From Clavelina lepadiformis (taxonomy: Eukaryota > Chordata > Ascidiacea > Aplousobranchia > Clavelinidae), in contig NC_135242.1 in assembly GCF_947623445.1 (NCBI RefSeq), positions 7,688,001 through 7,752,000 on the forward strand: a stretch of 64,000 bases of DNA. The letters are read 5' to 3'. Positions 38,701 to 51,300 of this stretch are shown here, in pieces. The notes under the pieces were generated by a model. That model was not told the DNA's origin and did no database searches. It saw only the letters and a list, made by a program, of their open reading frames with translations. How positions within the stretch are numbered: the stretch's first letter is position 1; every line of letters begins with the position of its first letter. Made by a program: the position numbers and the translations under genes.

Positions 38701-41353
38701 TTTTCACGACGAAGTCGGCGATTATTCTTTGCCTTTCGAACCACCACGGCTAACGAACTTTTCTTTTATGCAAGTTCCGAATTAGGCCTACATATTTTTT
38801 TGTATACCTATAGGTTTTTTGTCATAATTATGTTACCCGAATTCGGAACTGTTCACCAGAACCACTGGACAAAAGCGAGCGTCGGTCTTGCTTAAACGGT
38901 AGGGCTATTGTTTTTCTTAGGCTATAGCGTATTAGGTTGAGTTCGTTGTAGTCAAGAGCCACTAAAGTCCACATATGTTTATTTTGGTGGTCGTTCATCT
39001 CAACCCCTATCAACTCAACCTCGGTCAATTCAACCTCGCTAATGCAAACTTGCGGTATGCGAATGCGATTGGTTTTCGAAAATGCTCCGGAGTGAACATC
39101 TTTTTAAAAGCTAAAAAGAACGTGAGCGGAAGTAGAAGCGCACTCTTATATGGGAGATCAAAATTACGATTGATGCTCTTTTTTCATTGACGAGTGAAAG
39201 CGTGAGTGACCTTATTTTTAAAAGAGCAGTTGCCAAGCACTGAGTTTTGTCAGAGTTGTAAAATTTTCCGTGAGTGCTTTTTCTTTTCATGTTTTTGTTT
39301 TTCTTTGTTGTTTTCTTGCGCCGTACGTAAGCTAAATGTTTGATATGTAGTTAATCGAAATCTGGTAGTGATGGTGCTGTACTGAACATATATATATATG
39401 ATATGATTTGGTTTTAGTACAATAATCGATTGATGTAAATCAGCGCTTTTCAACCGGCTGGCTACAAAGCCTGCCAAAAGTTTTCAGTACCAAAACGAAT
39501 TCCGTGAAATGAGCCATTGTGTTTACCTTGAGGTTATTGCAAACGCAATTTAGAAATAGGTTTTTAATTCAACTGCATTCTGTGACCGAAATACATACAA
39601 TCAGTTGAGTGAAATTTAGTCAACTAGTGAATTTAAAAAAATGTGAGTAGAAATGACTGAGAGTTAATAGAGGTTGAGCGGCAATGATTCAGATTTTAGG
39701 TGATTCAGTGTTACCGATTATTGTAAATCTCTGCGTTTTATTTCTTTGCCACAAAAGAAGTCATATTTTTGCTTCGATTATTACAACGTTCAAGTGAAAT
39801 GACGTTTCCCGATTACACCTACTGCGAGAGTTTGACGTGTTTACCTAAATAAGAGAACATCTTTCTTATTTAGTGTGTTGTCATTGAATGTGTGTAGGTG
39901 ACATAACTTGACACCAGAAGCACTGGTTATTTTGCCGGGTTTGAACATAAACTCGACATATAGGCTTGTAGCGGCCGTTGGGTGTTTTGTTTGTTTGTCG
40001 CTGGCTGGCGCCCTCGCGGTGCTCCCAGCACATGTTTATTTAAGCACTGTTAGTTCGTTTTGCTGCCTCTTTTTCATTTTGCACTGTCTGAGCGCAGGAC
40101 ATCAGTTCGATTAAAGACTTGAAGTAAGAAGGTCGTGCTTGTTTTTCCTTTAATATATGAGCGAAGGTAACAGACAACTGAGTAGCAGCCTTCTGTGACA
40201 AGGAGTCAGCAACAGTCAACAACGCAGCATCGTAACAGCAACACAACAACGTACAAGCGCTACCTTCGCCATAGGCTTACTGTATCTTTCTTGAAAACTC
40301 ACACATTCTTTGTGCTTAACCAGCTATGTATATAATTCGGACCATTCAAGTTTTGTGAAGTTTTTAGAAGCACTAGTTGTTTTGTACGCACAATATGATG
40401 AAAATTAATCATACTGTTACCAAGTTGAAAACAGTTGTCGAGAAACCTCTGACTGATGGAAATTGACCAAAACCAGACCCACTTTTCAGTTGTCTGTGCT
40501 TGAGTTGACATGAAACCGTTTCTACCAATACAAGGTCATGATCATAGCAAGGTCCATATTAATTTGATTTACTCAATTTTATTAAACTACAGACAGACTG
40601 GAAAACCAATAGGGCAATAGGCTAACTACTCCGCCACCGATCCAACATACATACGAGTTTGAACTATTAGAGGTTATACATAAACTTAACTGCTTAACAA
40701 TTAAACTTTATCTAGGTAATTTTTAAGATTTTATATTGTAAAACTTACGTAACATAAATTGTTGGTTGTGGCGAAGCAGTTCATTTTGAAATTTAATGTA
40801 ATGGCAGTTCAAATAATCTAAAATTCTAAATCCTTTACCGCAATCTAGATCTACTGTAGGCTTCCATACGTGATACAGGTATTTTAAGTCGCCATAAAGA
40901 AACAATAAAAATTTGCCAACTTATTTTGAATGACGGATTAATACGCTACGGTACTTGATATAACAAACTTAAGTTAAGACGGTTCTGGAGTACAATAAAA
41001 ATTTCAACGAAGTGCATAGTTTTGTTGTCGGCAAAGTTTGCGTGGTGAACGGGATTGCCTTGACTCTATTCATGCTGTTTGTTTTCGTTGTTAGAATGTT
41101 ATTACGTGTAGTCTAAACAACTCGAATTCTAGCAAAAAGCTAGCTCATTTAAATTAAACTTTGCTATACATTGTAATCACTACCGGTAACATCAGTAAGT
41201 ACTAAGTAGTTCAACATTTCCTTACTACATCACGCCACGAACTTTGTTCTCAATGCAGCTTTTCATTCTGGTTCAAAACAAAGTAACCTTTCATGGGCCA
41301 TTCTGCATACTTACATGCCACTTACAGCAAAGCAGTAGTCAACATTCCTATTT
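35719..41353. other. spacer between GOLIM4 and the C8orf33-like gene
   Basis: 5.6 kb. It contains one MITE copy (about 36640-36802), a short (TA)n run near 39388 and an isolated hAT-like end (CAGCGCTTTTCAACCGG at about 39440). The GOLIM4 promoter must lie in its left part. Single open frames here lack splice partners and recognisable content. Confidence 0.5.
36640..36802 (+). mobile_element. MITE, GGAAAGTGTGGCA family, copy B
   Basis: Begins GTGGAAAGTGTGGCACCTGC and ends CTGCCATACTTTCCGATC, giving imperfect terminal inverted repeats of about 14 bp. The interior contains TTTATCAACGTG and TAATAAATAGACAAAAAG. It is the best preserved copy for defining the family. Ends are approximate; no target duplication was settled. 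Confidence 0.7.
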
Positions 41354-41358
41354 TTATT
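41353..41358 (-). promoter_or_regulatory. AATAAA overlapping the C8orf33-like stop codon
   Basis: On the minus strand the last codons read GAATAAAAATAG: the TAA stop is inside AATAAA. No other AATAAA on this strand was seen for several hundred bases downstream. If used, the 3' UTR would be only some tens of bases. Confidence 0.4.
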
Positions 41359-43255
41359 CTGGTTCAATATCAAAATTGAACAAAAATTTTGTTTGACCTT
41401 GTTGTCTTTCATCTGCAATTTTTCTATTAATACCACGATTTCTTTCATTATTATCAGTATTTTTCTCTGATGGATCTTCAAAAAGTTTTTCTTGTAAATC
41501 ATCAATAGAAGAATTTCTTCTTCCACTTCCCGTAGAAGACATTGAGTGCATGGAAGATTGCTTTAAAAATGTGCCGGTTATATCTTCAACATTTGAGATT
41601 TTCAAAGCTTGCATTTGCTTCATCATAGCTAGTTGAACATAAAACATTTCCAATCAAAAGTACAATGACTGCTTTTTTTGAACTGCAACATTATTTCAAA
41701 AACAGGTATTACCACCTTACCTTCATGCCATTTTCTTTCTTCTGCTTCTATCTTTTTTCTATAATCACCAAACATCTGTCGCATAGCTTGGCGCTTCTTC
41801 ACTAATGGCGCTTTGCTTGAAGTTAAGATTCTAATCACGCGCTCACACTCTTGGACTGCAAGAAAAGAGTATATAGTATAAATTAGATGTTGAAAATTCA
41901 GGATTAATTTAAATTACCCAATAAGACAAGTAGCTTTTTTTAAACTTCAACCAAATTGCTACAACATTCATGACATAATATTTTTAATTGCATCCCGTTT
42001 TAAAGTCACTAATTCAAAATACGTATATTTTCAAATACAACCCTGTTGTTTGCTTGGGTTTTTGGTAAACATTCCCATCCGTAATTGTTCTATACACCAG
42101 TTGACTTCCTTATGAAAGTCTTCTCGGATTTGATCATTCATGCCACCATTTTCTTCTTTTGAAGTAAAAAAATTGAAGAGGTTATTCTTCAGCATAATGT
42201 ACTGGTTAAGTATGTATACATAAACTGATATACTTCAAAATATCTGTGAACTAGAAATCAACAGAAGCACCTTCCCTCTGCCAAGTTTTTAATAGATAAA
42301 AGAAATGATGAACTGGACTTTTGAACTGAGCCTTACTTGTTTTTGGTGCAGATGGAATTTCAGTACGTTGTTCTGAAGACCTTGAGCTAAAAACAAAAAT
42401 ATTCTCGAGATAACATACTGAACCTCTAAAACACTTGAACTTTAAGCAAAATGATAACTTCTAGCTTTTAATTTTGTTGTATCATGTTGTTTATACATGT
42501 TTTGTTATTTACATAACCAGTATGAGTATTGCATGGATTAAAATGATAAGATATCTTAGAAGCAGTATATGAACAGGAAGAAGTAGCAAATCCCAAAGGA
42601 ATTAATACGTGCAAGGTAATGTACAATGAAGTGTTATAAACATGATACATAGCATTGCCACCAAACCCTAAACATAGTTGGATCAATAAAAGAAAAAAGG
42701 TAAAATTAACTGCAAAACAGTTATGTGTTAACACACAAACAACGACGAAAAAAGAAAACAGATAAATGTTGGTTGCATGTTTCCAGGTAGAAAAACACGT
42801 AATAATGACAAATTCTGCATAATTGCAAGTTATCCTAAGTTATCAATATACAAATGGTTGGCAGAAGAAAACTCCATCCCAGAGACCTGAAAAGGATTTC
42901 TGTAGCCAGGAGAAAGCATAAGGAAAAAAGTTGGGGCCTTCAGATACACAAAAAAATCTCAAGCAGAGAAAAAAACAAATTTAAAAAAAGATTATAAAAG
43001 CGAAAGCATGCCTCACTGACTGAAATCAACAAGATTAGTGTATATAGGGATGAAGTCATGACAACAACAATTTATACAAATTATTGAAGTAAATTTTACT
43101 TTCATGAAAATAGTTTTTTTCAGAAAACGCGGCATAAACTAAGACAGACGAGACTTAACTGGGGTTAGTAGTAGTAACTAGTACTTAGTAGTAACTTACC
43201 TGTTAGTTGTAGGTTTAACCTGTGTAGCATGTTTTCCCTTTCTTACATTAGGCAT
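41354..43255 (-). CDS. C8orf33: C8orf33 / UPF0488 family protein, 5 exons
   Basis: Exons (minus): 43255-43200, 42386-42337, 42155-42042, 41855-41721 and 41628-41354; 630 nt, 209 aa, all phases matched. Residues 1-12 are basic (MPNVRKGKHATQ). The family core follows: FHKEVNWCIEQLRMG, then PLVKKRQAMRQMFGDYRKKI with EAEERKW, matching the human WCVEQLELG, PLPRKRQLMHSLFGDYR and MEAEWRE blocks. The C-terminus KFLFNFDIEPE corresponds to the human FRFNFF end. Human C8orf33 has 229 aa, similar in size. The family's biochemical role is not established from sequence; a nuclear location is plausible from the basic N-terminus. The third donor (GTTGTA) is unusual. The stop codon lies inside an AATAAA. Confidence 0.85.
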
Positions 43256-43754
43256 TTTATGATTTTTAAGTAATCTTTAGTTTTTTTTTAAATTTTTGCC
43301 TTATACTAAAATCTAGCTTCATTTAAAAACAAACTTTTAATAGCTTAAAAAGCTAAATAAAATCTAAAAATCTGCACATTCAGTACCAAAATAACACTGC
43401 AAACGTTTTCTTAAAACAGCAGTCTTAACAGTTAGTTTTAAATCAGCAACAGCTAGTTGTAACTCAGTAGTTGTCGGCTCATTGGTGGAGCAGTAAAAGC
43501 ACAGGGTCTCACACCCACCAATGCAGTGGTAATGCCCTTGAGCAATACATAAATGATGCTTTGCTTCTGTTCACTGGACCTGGTAAACAGTCCAAAATAA
43601 ATTCAGGCAATAAAGATCAAATAACAAATAAAGTGTGTTTGTCTATTGGAACTTTCACAAAGACAAGCTCGACAACCAGGGCTCGAGATATGGTAATCGT
43701 AGCCGAGTTTAAGTCGTGCAACAACTTTCCTCACTCCAACCCCAATCAAAAAGT

Positions 43755-43975
43755 ATGGCAGTTTTCAATAAGAACTCGTACGTGGATAGACGCAAATTTT
43801 GGCATGATGACGTGCACTGCTGAAGCCTCAATTCTTTGTCTATTTATTATAAATTGGCGTTTAGTTATTTATTTATTCTTTATTTACATATTTGTTAGTA
43901 ATCGGTGTAAAAGTGAAAAAGTTTGGTGTGCACGTTGATGAATCTCGTGTGTGCAGCTGCCACGCTTTCCATTTT
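43755..43975 (-). mobile_element. MITE, GGAAAGTGTGGCA family, copy C (inverted)
   Basis: Reverse-oriented relative of the copy at 36640-36802. It runs from AAGTATGGCAGTTTTCAA to GCAGCTGCCACGCTTTCC and shares TTGTCTATTTATTATAAA with the complement of that copy. Slightly longer through an AT-rich expansion. Confidence 0.7.
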
Positions 43976-44308
43976 CCATGATGGACTCTAAGGGTAAAGA
44001 TTGTGATACTGATAGCCTGATGATGGCAATACATACAAACTATAAATAGTACCATGGCATACCATGAATTGAATCCATGATATTCTGCTAAGATAATATG
44101 GTACTAATCACTTAATCAGTAAAGGCAACGTCTATATTTTATCCGCAACCAGGCAACTGGTTTTGCAAATTAGTACAAAAGCTATTTGAGCAAGCGATAT
44201 TATGATAAAATGGATAACAAAAGTACAAAAATATAATTTAACAGCGACCTTAAACGGCAGCCGTACACGGTAAAACCGTAGTATATCTATAAAATGTAAC
44301 ATATATAT

Positions 44309-44805
44309 CAGGGGTGGCCAGACCTGCTTCATGCTCGAGCCGCATATAACAAATTCCAGTTTTAAAAGAGCCACAACACAAAACAATAAAAAACACGAAT
44401 TTATTCACTTACAACGAAGTGCAGCTATATTGATAAACATTAGTGCTGCGTGGTGATACTATGAGTCTCCACCTGGGCTTCACCAACTCTTTTTGCAATT
44501 TACAATTATTAGTATAACCGTAACCAAGACTTAAAACTAGGTCAGCCCTGACGTACAGCTTCAATCTGACAATTTACTTAACTACAGTGTACAAGTTAGC
44601 ACACTTCTGTACAATAATGTACTTTTTGGAGTGTAATCTGATTATTACTAACCATGAGTCCATTGTTACTACGTGTGATAGAACGCATTGTTTCATAATC
44701 TGATCAAACAACTCGTCTAGACCGGGAAAATGCATGTCTAATTCAACAATGTTAATTCATTAAAGAGCCGCATGCGGCTCGAGAGCCGCAGTTTGGCCAC
44801 CCCTG
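44309..44805. mobile_element. hAT MITE
   Basis: Termini CAGGGGTGGCCAGAC and, in reverse complement, CAGGGGTGGCCAAAC. Flanked by ATATATAT at 44301-44308 and 44806-44813, an 8-bp duplication though in simple sequence. No coding content. Confidence 0.88.
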
Positions 44806-45325
44806 ATATATATAAAACTTATCTTTTAACTGTAGTAGATCTAAAACAAACACTTTGGCAACAACCGGATTTATTTTAGGGATTTCCCCCAACAAAGTAC
44901 TGTTTCCGTTTTATTTGGCAATAAAATCAAGCGAAAAGTCTAAACTATATATATCAGCTAAAGTACCTTAGGCTAACAAAAATCTGAAAACAGTTTGTGA
45001 TAGCTAAATATAGTTTTGTAAAGAAAATAGTTAGTTTCGATATGGTAGATAAGATAATTGTTATATCTAAATTTAAAGTTTATGATCATCCGAAGGTTAA
45101 CTTTATGGCGCGGATGGAGGCAATACTTTGGCAGGTTCGATTTCAAAGTAATCACGTTTGACTATTTGGTTTGCGGAGTCGTAAGCTAGGACTGCTGCAG
45201 TAGCACGGTTTTTGCATTTTTGTATCAACACGTAGAACGGTAGAACGCTGTTCAATTTCCGACAAACCTAAAAACGGTCATTCGGAAAAGTTTTCAATCG
45301 ATCAACTCGAGAGCTTGTGGAAAAT

Positions 45326-48300
45326 ATGGCTAACAGTTCAGATGATGACGCTGAACTTTCGGACGAAAGCATGGAAGACGACAAGGAAGAAGCTATTAAC
45401 CAGGCGGAAATTGCAAAATTAGATGAAAAAGTAAGTAAATTGCTTTTCGACCCTGCAGCTAAAGTTTTATTGTTTCACATATCACACAAAAGAATGTTCG
45501 AAGTAAGATAACATTTCATCACACGATTCCCACATGCCTGCCTGCATTCCTTACTTTTTGAAGAAGTTAGGCTACATAAGGTCTGTCAGGGTTTTTCAAC
45601 CAACGGTCACGAGCAGAGGCCTCTGTAGTGAGCTATAATGTACTAGCAGGAGAAGACGAGGCAAAGCAGGGCATAGCGGGACACTCCAAGTTTTGTGCTT
45701 GCTGTGCAAAATTAGTGGCGCGAAGGCTGCTGCTCACGCAGTAATTAAGTAAAAAGTGTTTTGCGATCAACAATCTCCTTACTTTTATTGATGAGCAGAA
45801 GCCATGGATTTTGAAGGTCACTATAAGGGGGCGACGAACCAGAGATAGAAAGACTAGAATAAGGTTTTAGGAGACTTGACTTGTGTTTTAGTACTTAAAC
45901 AAATTATTTCAAATCGTTGTAAAATCGGTTTTTATAGTTGTGCAAGAATATATTCAAAAATTACTACACTGTTTACTTACTTTACTTCTATTGAATGTGC
46001 AAAAGTGCCAGAGATGGATAAAATCCTTTTTATGCTTGTATTTACAGTATGAGTATTCAGAAAGTCAATTAGTATCAACCTAAAACGGAAAATAAATCGT
46101 GAATGTTGACTTTTTTGTGACTTGGCATGTGTTAAGACTTGGATTTGGACTTGACTTGATAAACGTTACTGACTTGACTTGGTAAAGTAATTTGAATGAC
46201 TCGACTTGGCTAGGACTTGCGCCATTCTTGACTTGACTTTTGTCACAACCATTAAAACTTGTTTTCATCACTACCACGGACCATGAAAGGTTGAGAACCA
46301 CTTGTCTAGCCTATTATGCTATGTAGTTATTATCGCGTATTATTGAGTGTTCTTGTGCACTTAATAAACAAAAAATCAGAAAAACTTGACTTAAAATTAT
46401 CTCTGGTGTGCAACTTTGTGAAATAGATTATATAAGTTACAACTAATAAGGCCATTCGAACAGAACTTTTTATCAGAGAAGATTTGCCATCCAGAGCAGG
46501 GCTCCTTAAACTTTTTGGCTGTGCGACCCCATTTTAGAAAACTAAATTTCGTATGTACGTTAATGACAGTAAAACAATAAACGTCCAATTACAAATCTCA
46601 AGTGGTAATTTTGTCTCTGGCAAAATCCTACAAGTGCTCACAATCCACCGAATTACAGTAATTGCAGCCTACAGTAATAAAAGAATGTCGTGATGTCTGA
46701 AACAGTAACGTGAATAAAAAATTATCAAAAAACAATTCAATTTATGAAAATGAAATTGGTTTCACGACCCCAAAATTACGTTTTGCGACTCCATACGACC
46801 AACAGTTAGAGAAGCCTTGATCCAGAGGGTGGTATCCAATATCTAGTATTTTGTATGTGTCTGTAAGTTTTTGGAAGGTCAAATGTTTAACTGTTTACAA
46901 GAAATCTACATCTGCTATGGACTACAGTAGCACTTTTTGTCTATTACTTTATCCTTGTCTTTTGACAGGCAATTCATTGATGGCATTAACTTAACGCTAG
47001 AAAGATCAGCGGTCATTTTTGACCACTTTATAGTTTTCTTATTACGGCCTCGTCTGTTAAAATTGGGTCTTGGTCACCCTGTGAGTTTTCCTAACTTAGC
47101 TGGTGGTGACAGGAAACTCAAGAAATTAAAGGGACCAAATTTTCAGAACGAGATCATTAAAGCAATGTACCTAAAAAGACCAGTGGTCAAAATTGAACAC
47201 TGCGTGCTTTTTTTGTTGTCATTTCCTGTGCCAGGCAACCAGATGTTATCAAAACAATGCGAGCGAGATAGAAGATTACTGTTTTACTACCTTTTGTCTC
47301 AAAAGTTTACTTTATTATGTCATAATGAGGTCTGTCAGAAAACATCTGCTCGTTTCTTTCATTAGTAAAGTAGCATGACAAGCTGCATATCTGATTATCT
47401 GAAGCAAGCTGGGTATCTCATGCACTCAAAACCATCAACCGATAAGTTAGTACATTTCTGCTATTAAAAGTCGTTTTATAGCCGCAAACAGATACACAGT
47501 CAAAATCGACCGCAGCGGTCTTTTTAGGTAGGGAAAATTTGTGGTCTTTCTAGTGTTAAACAACACTAAAAGAAAATTAATTGCATCAAGAATTGCATAG
47601 TAGATATGCTTGATAGCTAAGAGTGAAGTGGTGATAAACCATTGTGCAAAGCAAGCGCATCACTTCATGAGTTCATCATTGCCTATGGTGAGAAGTGTGG
47701 CACCCACGCGCTCGAGAATCAGCAACAAGTATGCCAAACTTTTTTATCTTCACGCCGATTTATAACAAATAAACAAAGAATTAAAGCTTCAATACAGGCA
47801 TTCACACCAAAGTTTGTGTCTTGCATGCACAATTTTTCATCGAAAACTGGCATGCTTTTTAGTATGGATCATTGCCATGTTAAGATTGTACGCCGACTTA
47901 ACTAATTCCCAGAATGAAGATTCCAATGCCATAATTATTATGTTTGTGTTAGTTGTGTGCTGCAATGGTTTACGCTTACAACTCTATCTTCCTTGATCAA
48001 TAGTCACTCCTGTCCCCTAATATAAAAACTGTTTTACTGTGAATGATTGAGAAAAGGTAGAAACGTTTTTGAACAATAGTTACTAAAAGCATTATAAGAA
48101 TTTTCATCAAGTTTTAAAAAATCTTTCAATTCTCAGATTGCTAATGCTCCATACAACTACCAAGCTCATGTGGATCGTATTGCTCTGTTACGCACGTGTG
48201 GGGAATTTGAGAAACTTGGCAATGCAAGGAGATCTATGGCAAAGGTTTTTCCACTGACTCAGGTAGTATTAAACGTACTACTTTGTTACTAGTACTCAGT

Positions 48301-51300
48301 CATTTCATAGCAAGGTTTCTATGACTGTAAAATACCTGGTTAGATTTTAACAATGTGGAATTGTCAGTTTCTCATATCTATTTGTAATGCTCGGACTATT
48401 TGCAAATAAAACAGACCCTATGGTTAAGTTGGTTAGAAGATGAGCAGAAATTTGCGGAGACTGAAGAGGAACATGAGCAGATTGAAGAACTTTTTGAAAG
48501 AGCAGTCAAAGATTATTTGTGTTAGTACCTAGGTTATTCGGTGATCCTGACGTTACTATTTTTTTCCCTTGGCATTGTATAGTTTCTGCTCTAGTGTTTT
48601 CGTTCCAATCAATTAAAGGGAAACTTTATGTTTTTAAACTTACGGAAGGTTTTTATTTACATAGGTCCTGAAGTTTGGCTTGAATATGCGCAGTATTCTA
48701 TTCGATATGTTAAAGAAAAAGATGGTATTGAAAAGGTAACTGTTTATTTTCTGTCTTTCTTTCATTCAGCGGTATTTAATGGCTCAATAACGCTAAATTA
48801 TTGTTTCTAATCATGTATTTGAATTATTACGTAAATTGTTTCTCTGCTACATTTTTGGTCATAAGTGTGCTTATAAAACTATATTTTAGTCAAAAATTTG
48901 AAGTATATAATTCTTGTGTCTCAGATTCGTAGCATTATGGAGCGTGCACTGTCAGCTGTTGGATTGCATGTCGTACAAGGTTCTCATCTGTGGGAAGCAT
49001 ATCGTGAAATTGAAAATGCCATTCTAATGACCTTGCAGGTAATTTTTGAGTCTGTTACCAAATATTCAATTTACAAATGTCTGCATGCTTTTGCTGCTGA
49101 AATTTTTTTGGAAGCTGAATGTTAATCAACTTTGCCAAGTTTTCCTTTGATTTTTGCTGCAGCCTGCCCCTGGATCTATTTGTACACCGGAACAGAATGA
49201 TCAGATTAATCATCTTGTAGAAAGGATAGGGACCCTATTTTCCCGTCAACTTGCTGTACCGTTGATGAGTAAAAATTACAATTTTTTACATGGCATATGC
49301 AAAGTAATATTTGATATCTAAACAATGAATTTTTGTAATTTTTTTGTTATGATCATAGACATGGAATCAACAATGACAGAATACATAGATTGGTACAAAT
49401 CCTCACAGGATGGGGAAATACCAACATCTATGCAAAGGTCGTATGAAAAAGCACTCAAAATATTGGAAGAAATGAAACCATTGGAGGAAGCTCTGGTGAA
49501 TAAAACTGTTCTTGCTTGGTTTCCTTTTACTTTTTCTCATTCACTTATGCAATGGGAAGTATGAATATTAATTTGATGTTGCCATTTTGAATGATGTTTC
49601 GTTTTGATTTACAGCCAATTCATTTTTTGCTACCCAATGTACATTCATACTGGTAGGCAATATTGGCATGGCTTGAAAAAATCCCCTGATATTTTGACTG
49701 TTACTGTTTGAATAGGAATCTGCAGATGATGACACCAAGAAGTTAGAGGCATATCAAGCATGCATTGCATTTGAGAAAAAGTCAAATGACCCTGCAAGAA
49801 TACAATGTATCTATGAACGAGCAATTGCTGATAACTGTCTGAACTCTGAGCTATGGGTCCAGTATCTCACCTATTTGGTAAGTGTTGATATTTTAGTTGT
49901 GTTTTGTGATATTGAAATATTAATCCAGATAGATGTATGAATCATGTTTTGTACTTCTGTTACATTTGATTGTGCATCACAAGTGAGTGTCCATTTTATA
50001 ATGATGTGTTGCAGGTCAGAACATTGAAAAGCAGCCCAATTGTGGTTTCGGTGCATGATAGATCTGTAAGAAATTGTCCTTGGACATCAGAATTGTGGAG
50101 GATGTACCTTCATGCTTTGGAAAGACATGGTGCCCCTCATGAAAAGGTTATTTGTGCTTCAGTTTTGAGATTTACTTGAACAGATAAAGTGTTAATACTT
50201 GTTTTAATGACAGTGATGCACTGTTATGTAAAACATTGAAAAATATTTTTGGTGTTCTTTTTTCAATAGCTTGAATCTGTTTTGGAAGAAGCATTAGCTG
50301 CTGGGTTTTCTTCGCCTGGGGATTATTCCTTTCTTTGGCAGACTTGGTGTGATCAGGCCCGAAGATGCTATTGTGGTATCTGCGTTATTTTTCAAAACTT
50401 TAATTTGAAGTTTTATTTTTGCATTTTATTGTGTTTTGTATTATTCAGCAGGAGATGATAAAGACAAAGATGAATTGGCAAGATTATTACGGAATGCTTT
50501 TGACAGAGCCACTTCACACCTGCTGAATACAGTTTATACAGGTGCGTTCTGTTTTGTTGTAAGAATTTTTTTTTGTTACATCCTGCATAGTAGTGATACA
50601 TTGTTCCAGATGCTGGTTGGACTTTGTTTAAACTATGATTTTAGATAAATCTGGTCAATATTTGTAAGCAAGTAACTAACTAACTAAGATTCATTGCAAT
50701 CTGTAGCTTTCGGTGAAACTGGTGATCCTGATTATTCTTTGTGGTGTTACTGGGCACGCTGTGAAGCTCAGTATCTTGACAACATGTTGAAAGCACGGCA
50801 GATTATGGATCAGGTGATGCAGGACAATGCTGAAGCTCGCAGAAACTGGAAGATCTGGCTGGAATATTTCCAACTGGAAAGGTAACACTGGAAACTGTTT
50901 AATATATGGTGACTTATATTTGTAAATAGCTTATTTAGCAGGGTTTCTTGACATGAGTTCGGTGGGAGCACGACATATGGCCGCGGGAAAGTGGCCGCGA
51001 ACAAACTCACCGGGGTCAACTGAACGTGACGTAAATTGACCGCAGACAAACTGACTGTGACATAAACTGGCCGGCGATCAAATTAACCGGCGACAAATTG
51101 GCCGTCAAAAGGTCAAAATTTTAAACTCGGTAGTATATGATATGTAAAGTAAATATTTGTTTGTAACTATTTCCTTTGTTTTTAACAAAATTGTTTTTTA
51201 TTTCAATACACATTGAAACGTTTATTGAAATAAACAGAAGTGACTAGATAGTGAATTAGAATTTTGACCTTTTGACGGCCAATTTGTCGTCGGTTAATTT

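Larger units (their letters stand above)
43256..45325. other. divergent promoter region of the C8orf33-like gene and SART3
   Basis: 2.07 kb between two divergent start codons. It holds a MITE copy (43755-43975) and a hAT MITE (44309-44805). No TATA box or other promoter motif could be assigned with confidence. Confidence 0.5.
45431..48136 (+). other. SART3 intron 1, transposon-rich
   Basis: 2.7 kb, the longest SART3 intron. It holds a hAT MITE (46497-46819), a piggyBac-type MITE (46995-47555), a MITE copy at 47690-47865, and fragments with GACTTGACTTG motifs (46120-46260). A CAGGGTTTTTCAACC end at about 45587 and a GGTTGAGAACCACTTG end at about 46303 may belong to one more hAT element, but their flanks do not match. 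Confidence 0.6.

Noticed and set aside
38596..40114. Open frames of 68-99 codons upstream of GOLIM4.
   Set aside because: No splice partners, no recognisable domain and composition like the surrounding non-coding DNA.
43471..43560. Possible tRNA-derived SINE head (GGTGGAGCAGTAAAAGCACA).
   Set aside because: The box motifs are poor matches and no second copy was found in the window.
45587..46303. Paired hAT-like ends in SART3 intron 1.
   Set aside because: The 8-bp flanks (AGGTCTGT and TCTAGCCT) do not match, so they may be ends of different elements.
46937..47365. 142-codon frame that might be a transposase.
   Set aside because: It crosses the left TIR of the piggyBac-type MITE and has no DDE or cysteine-rich domain that I can recognise.
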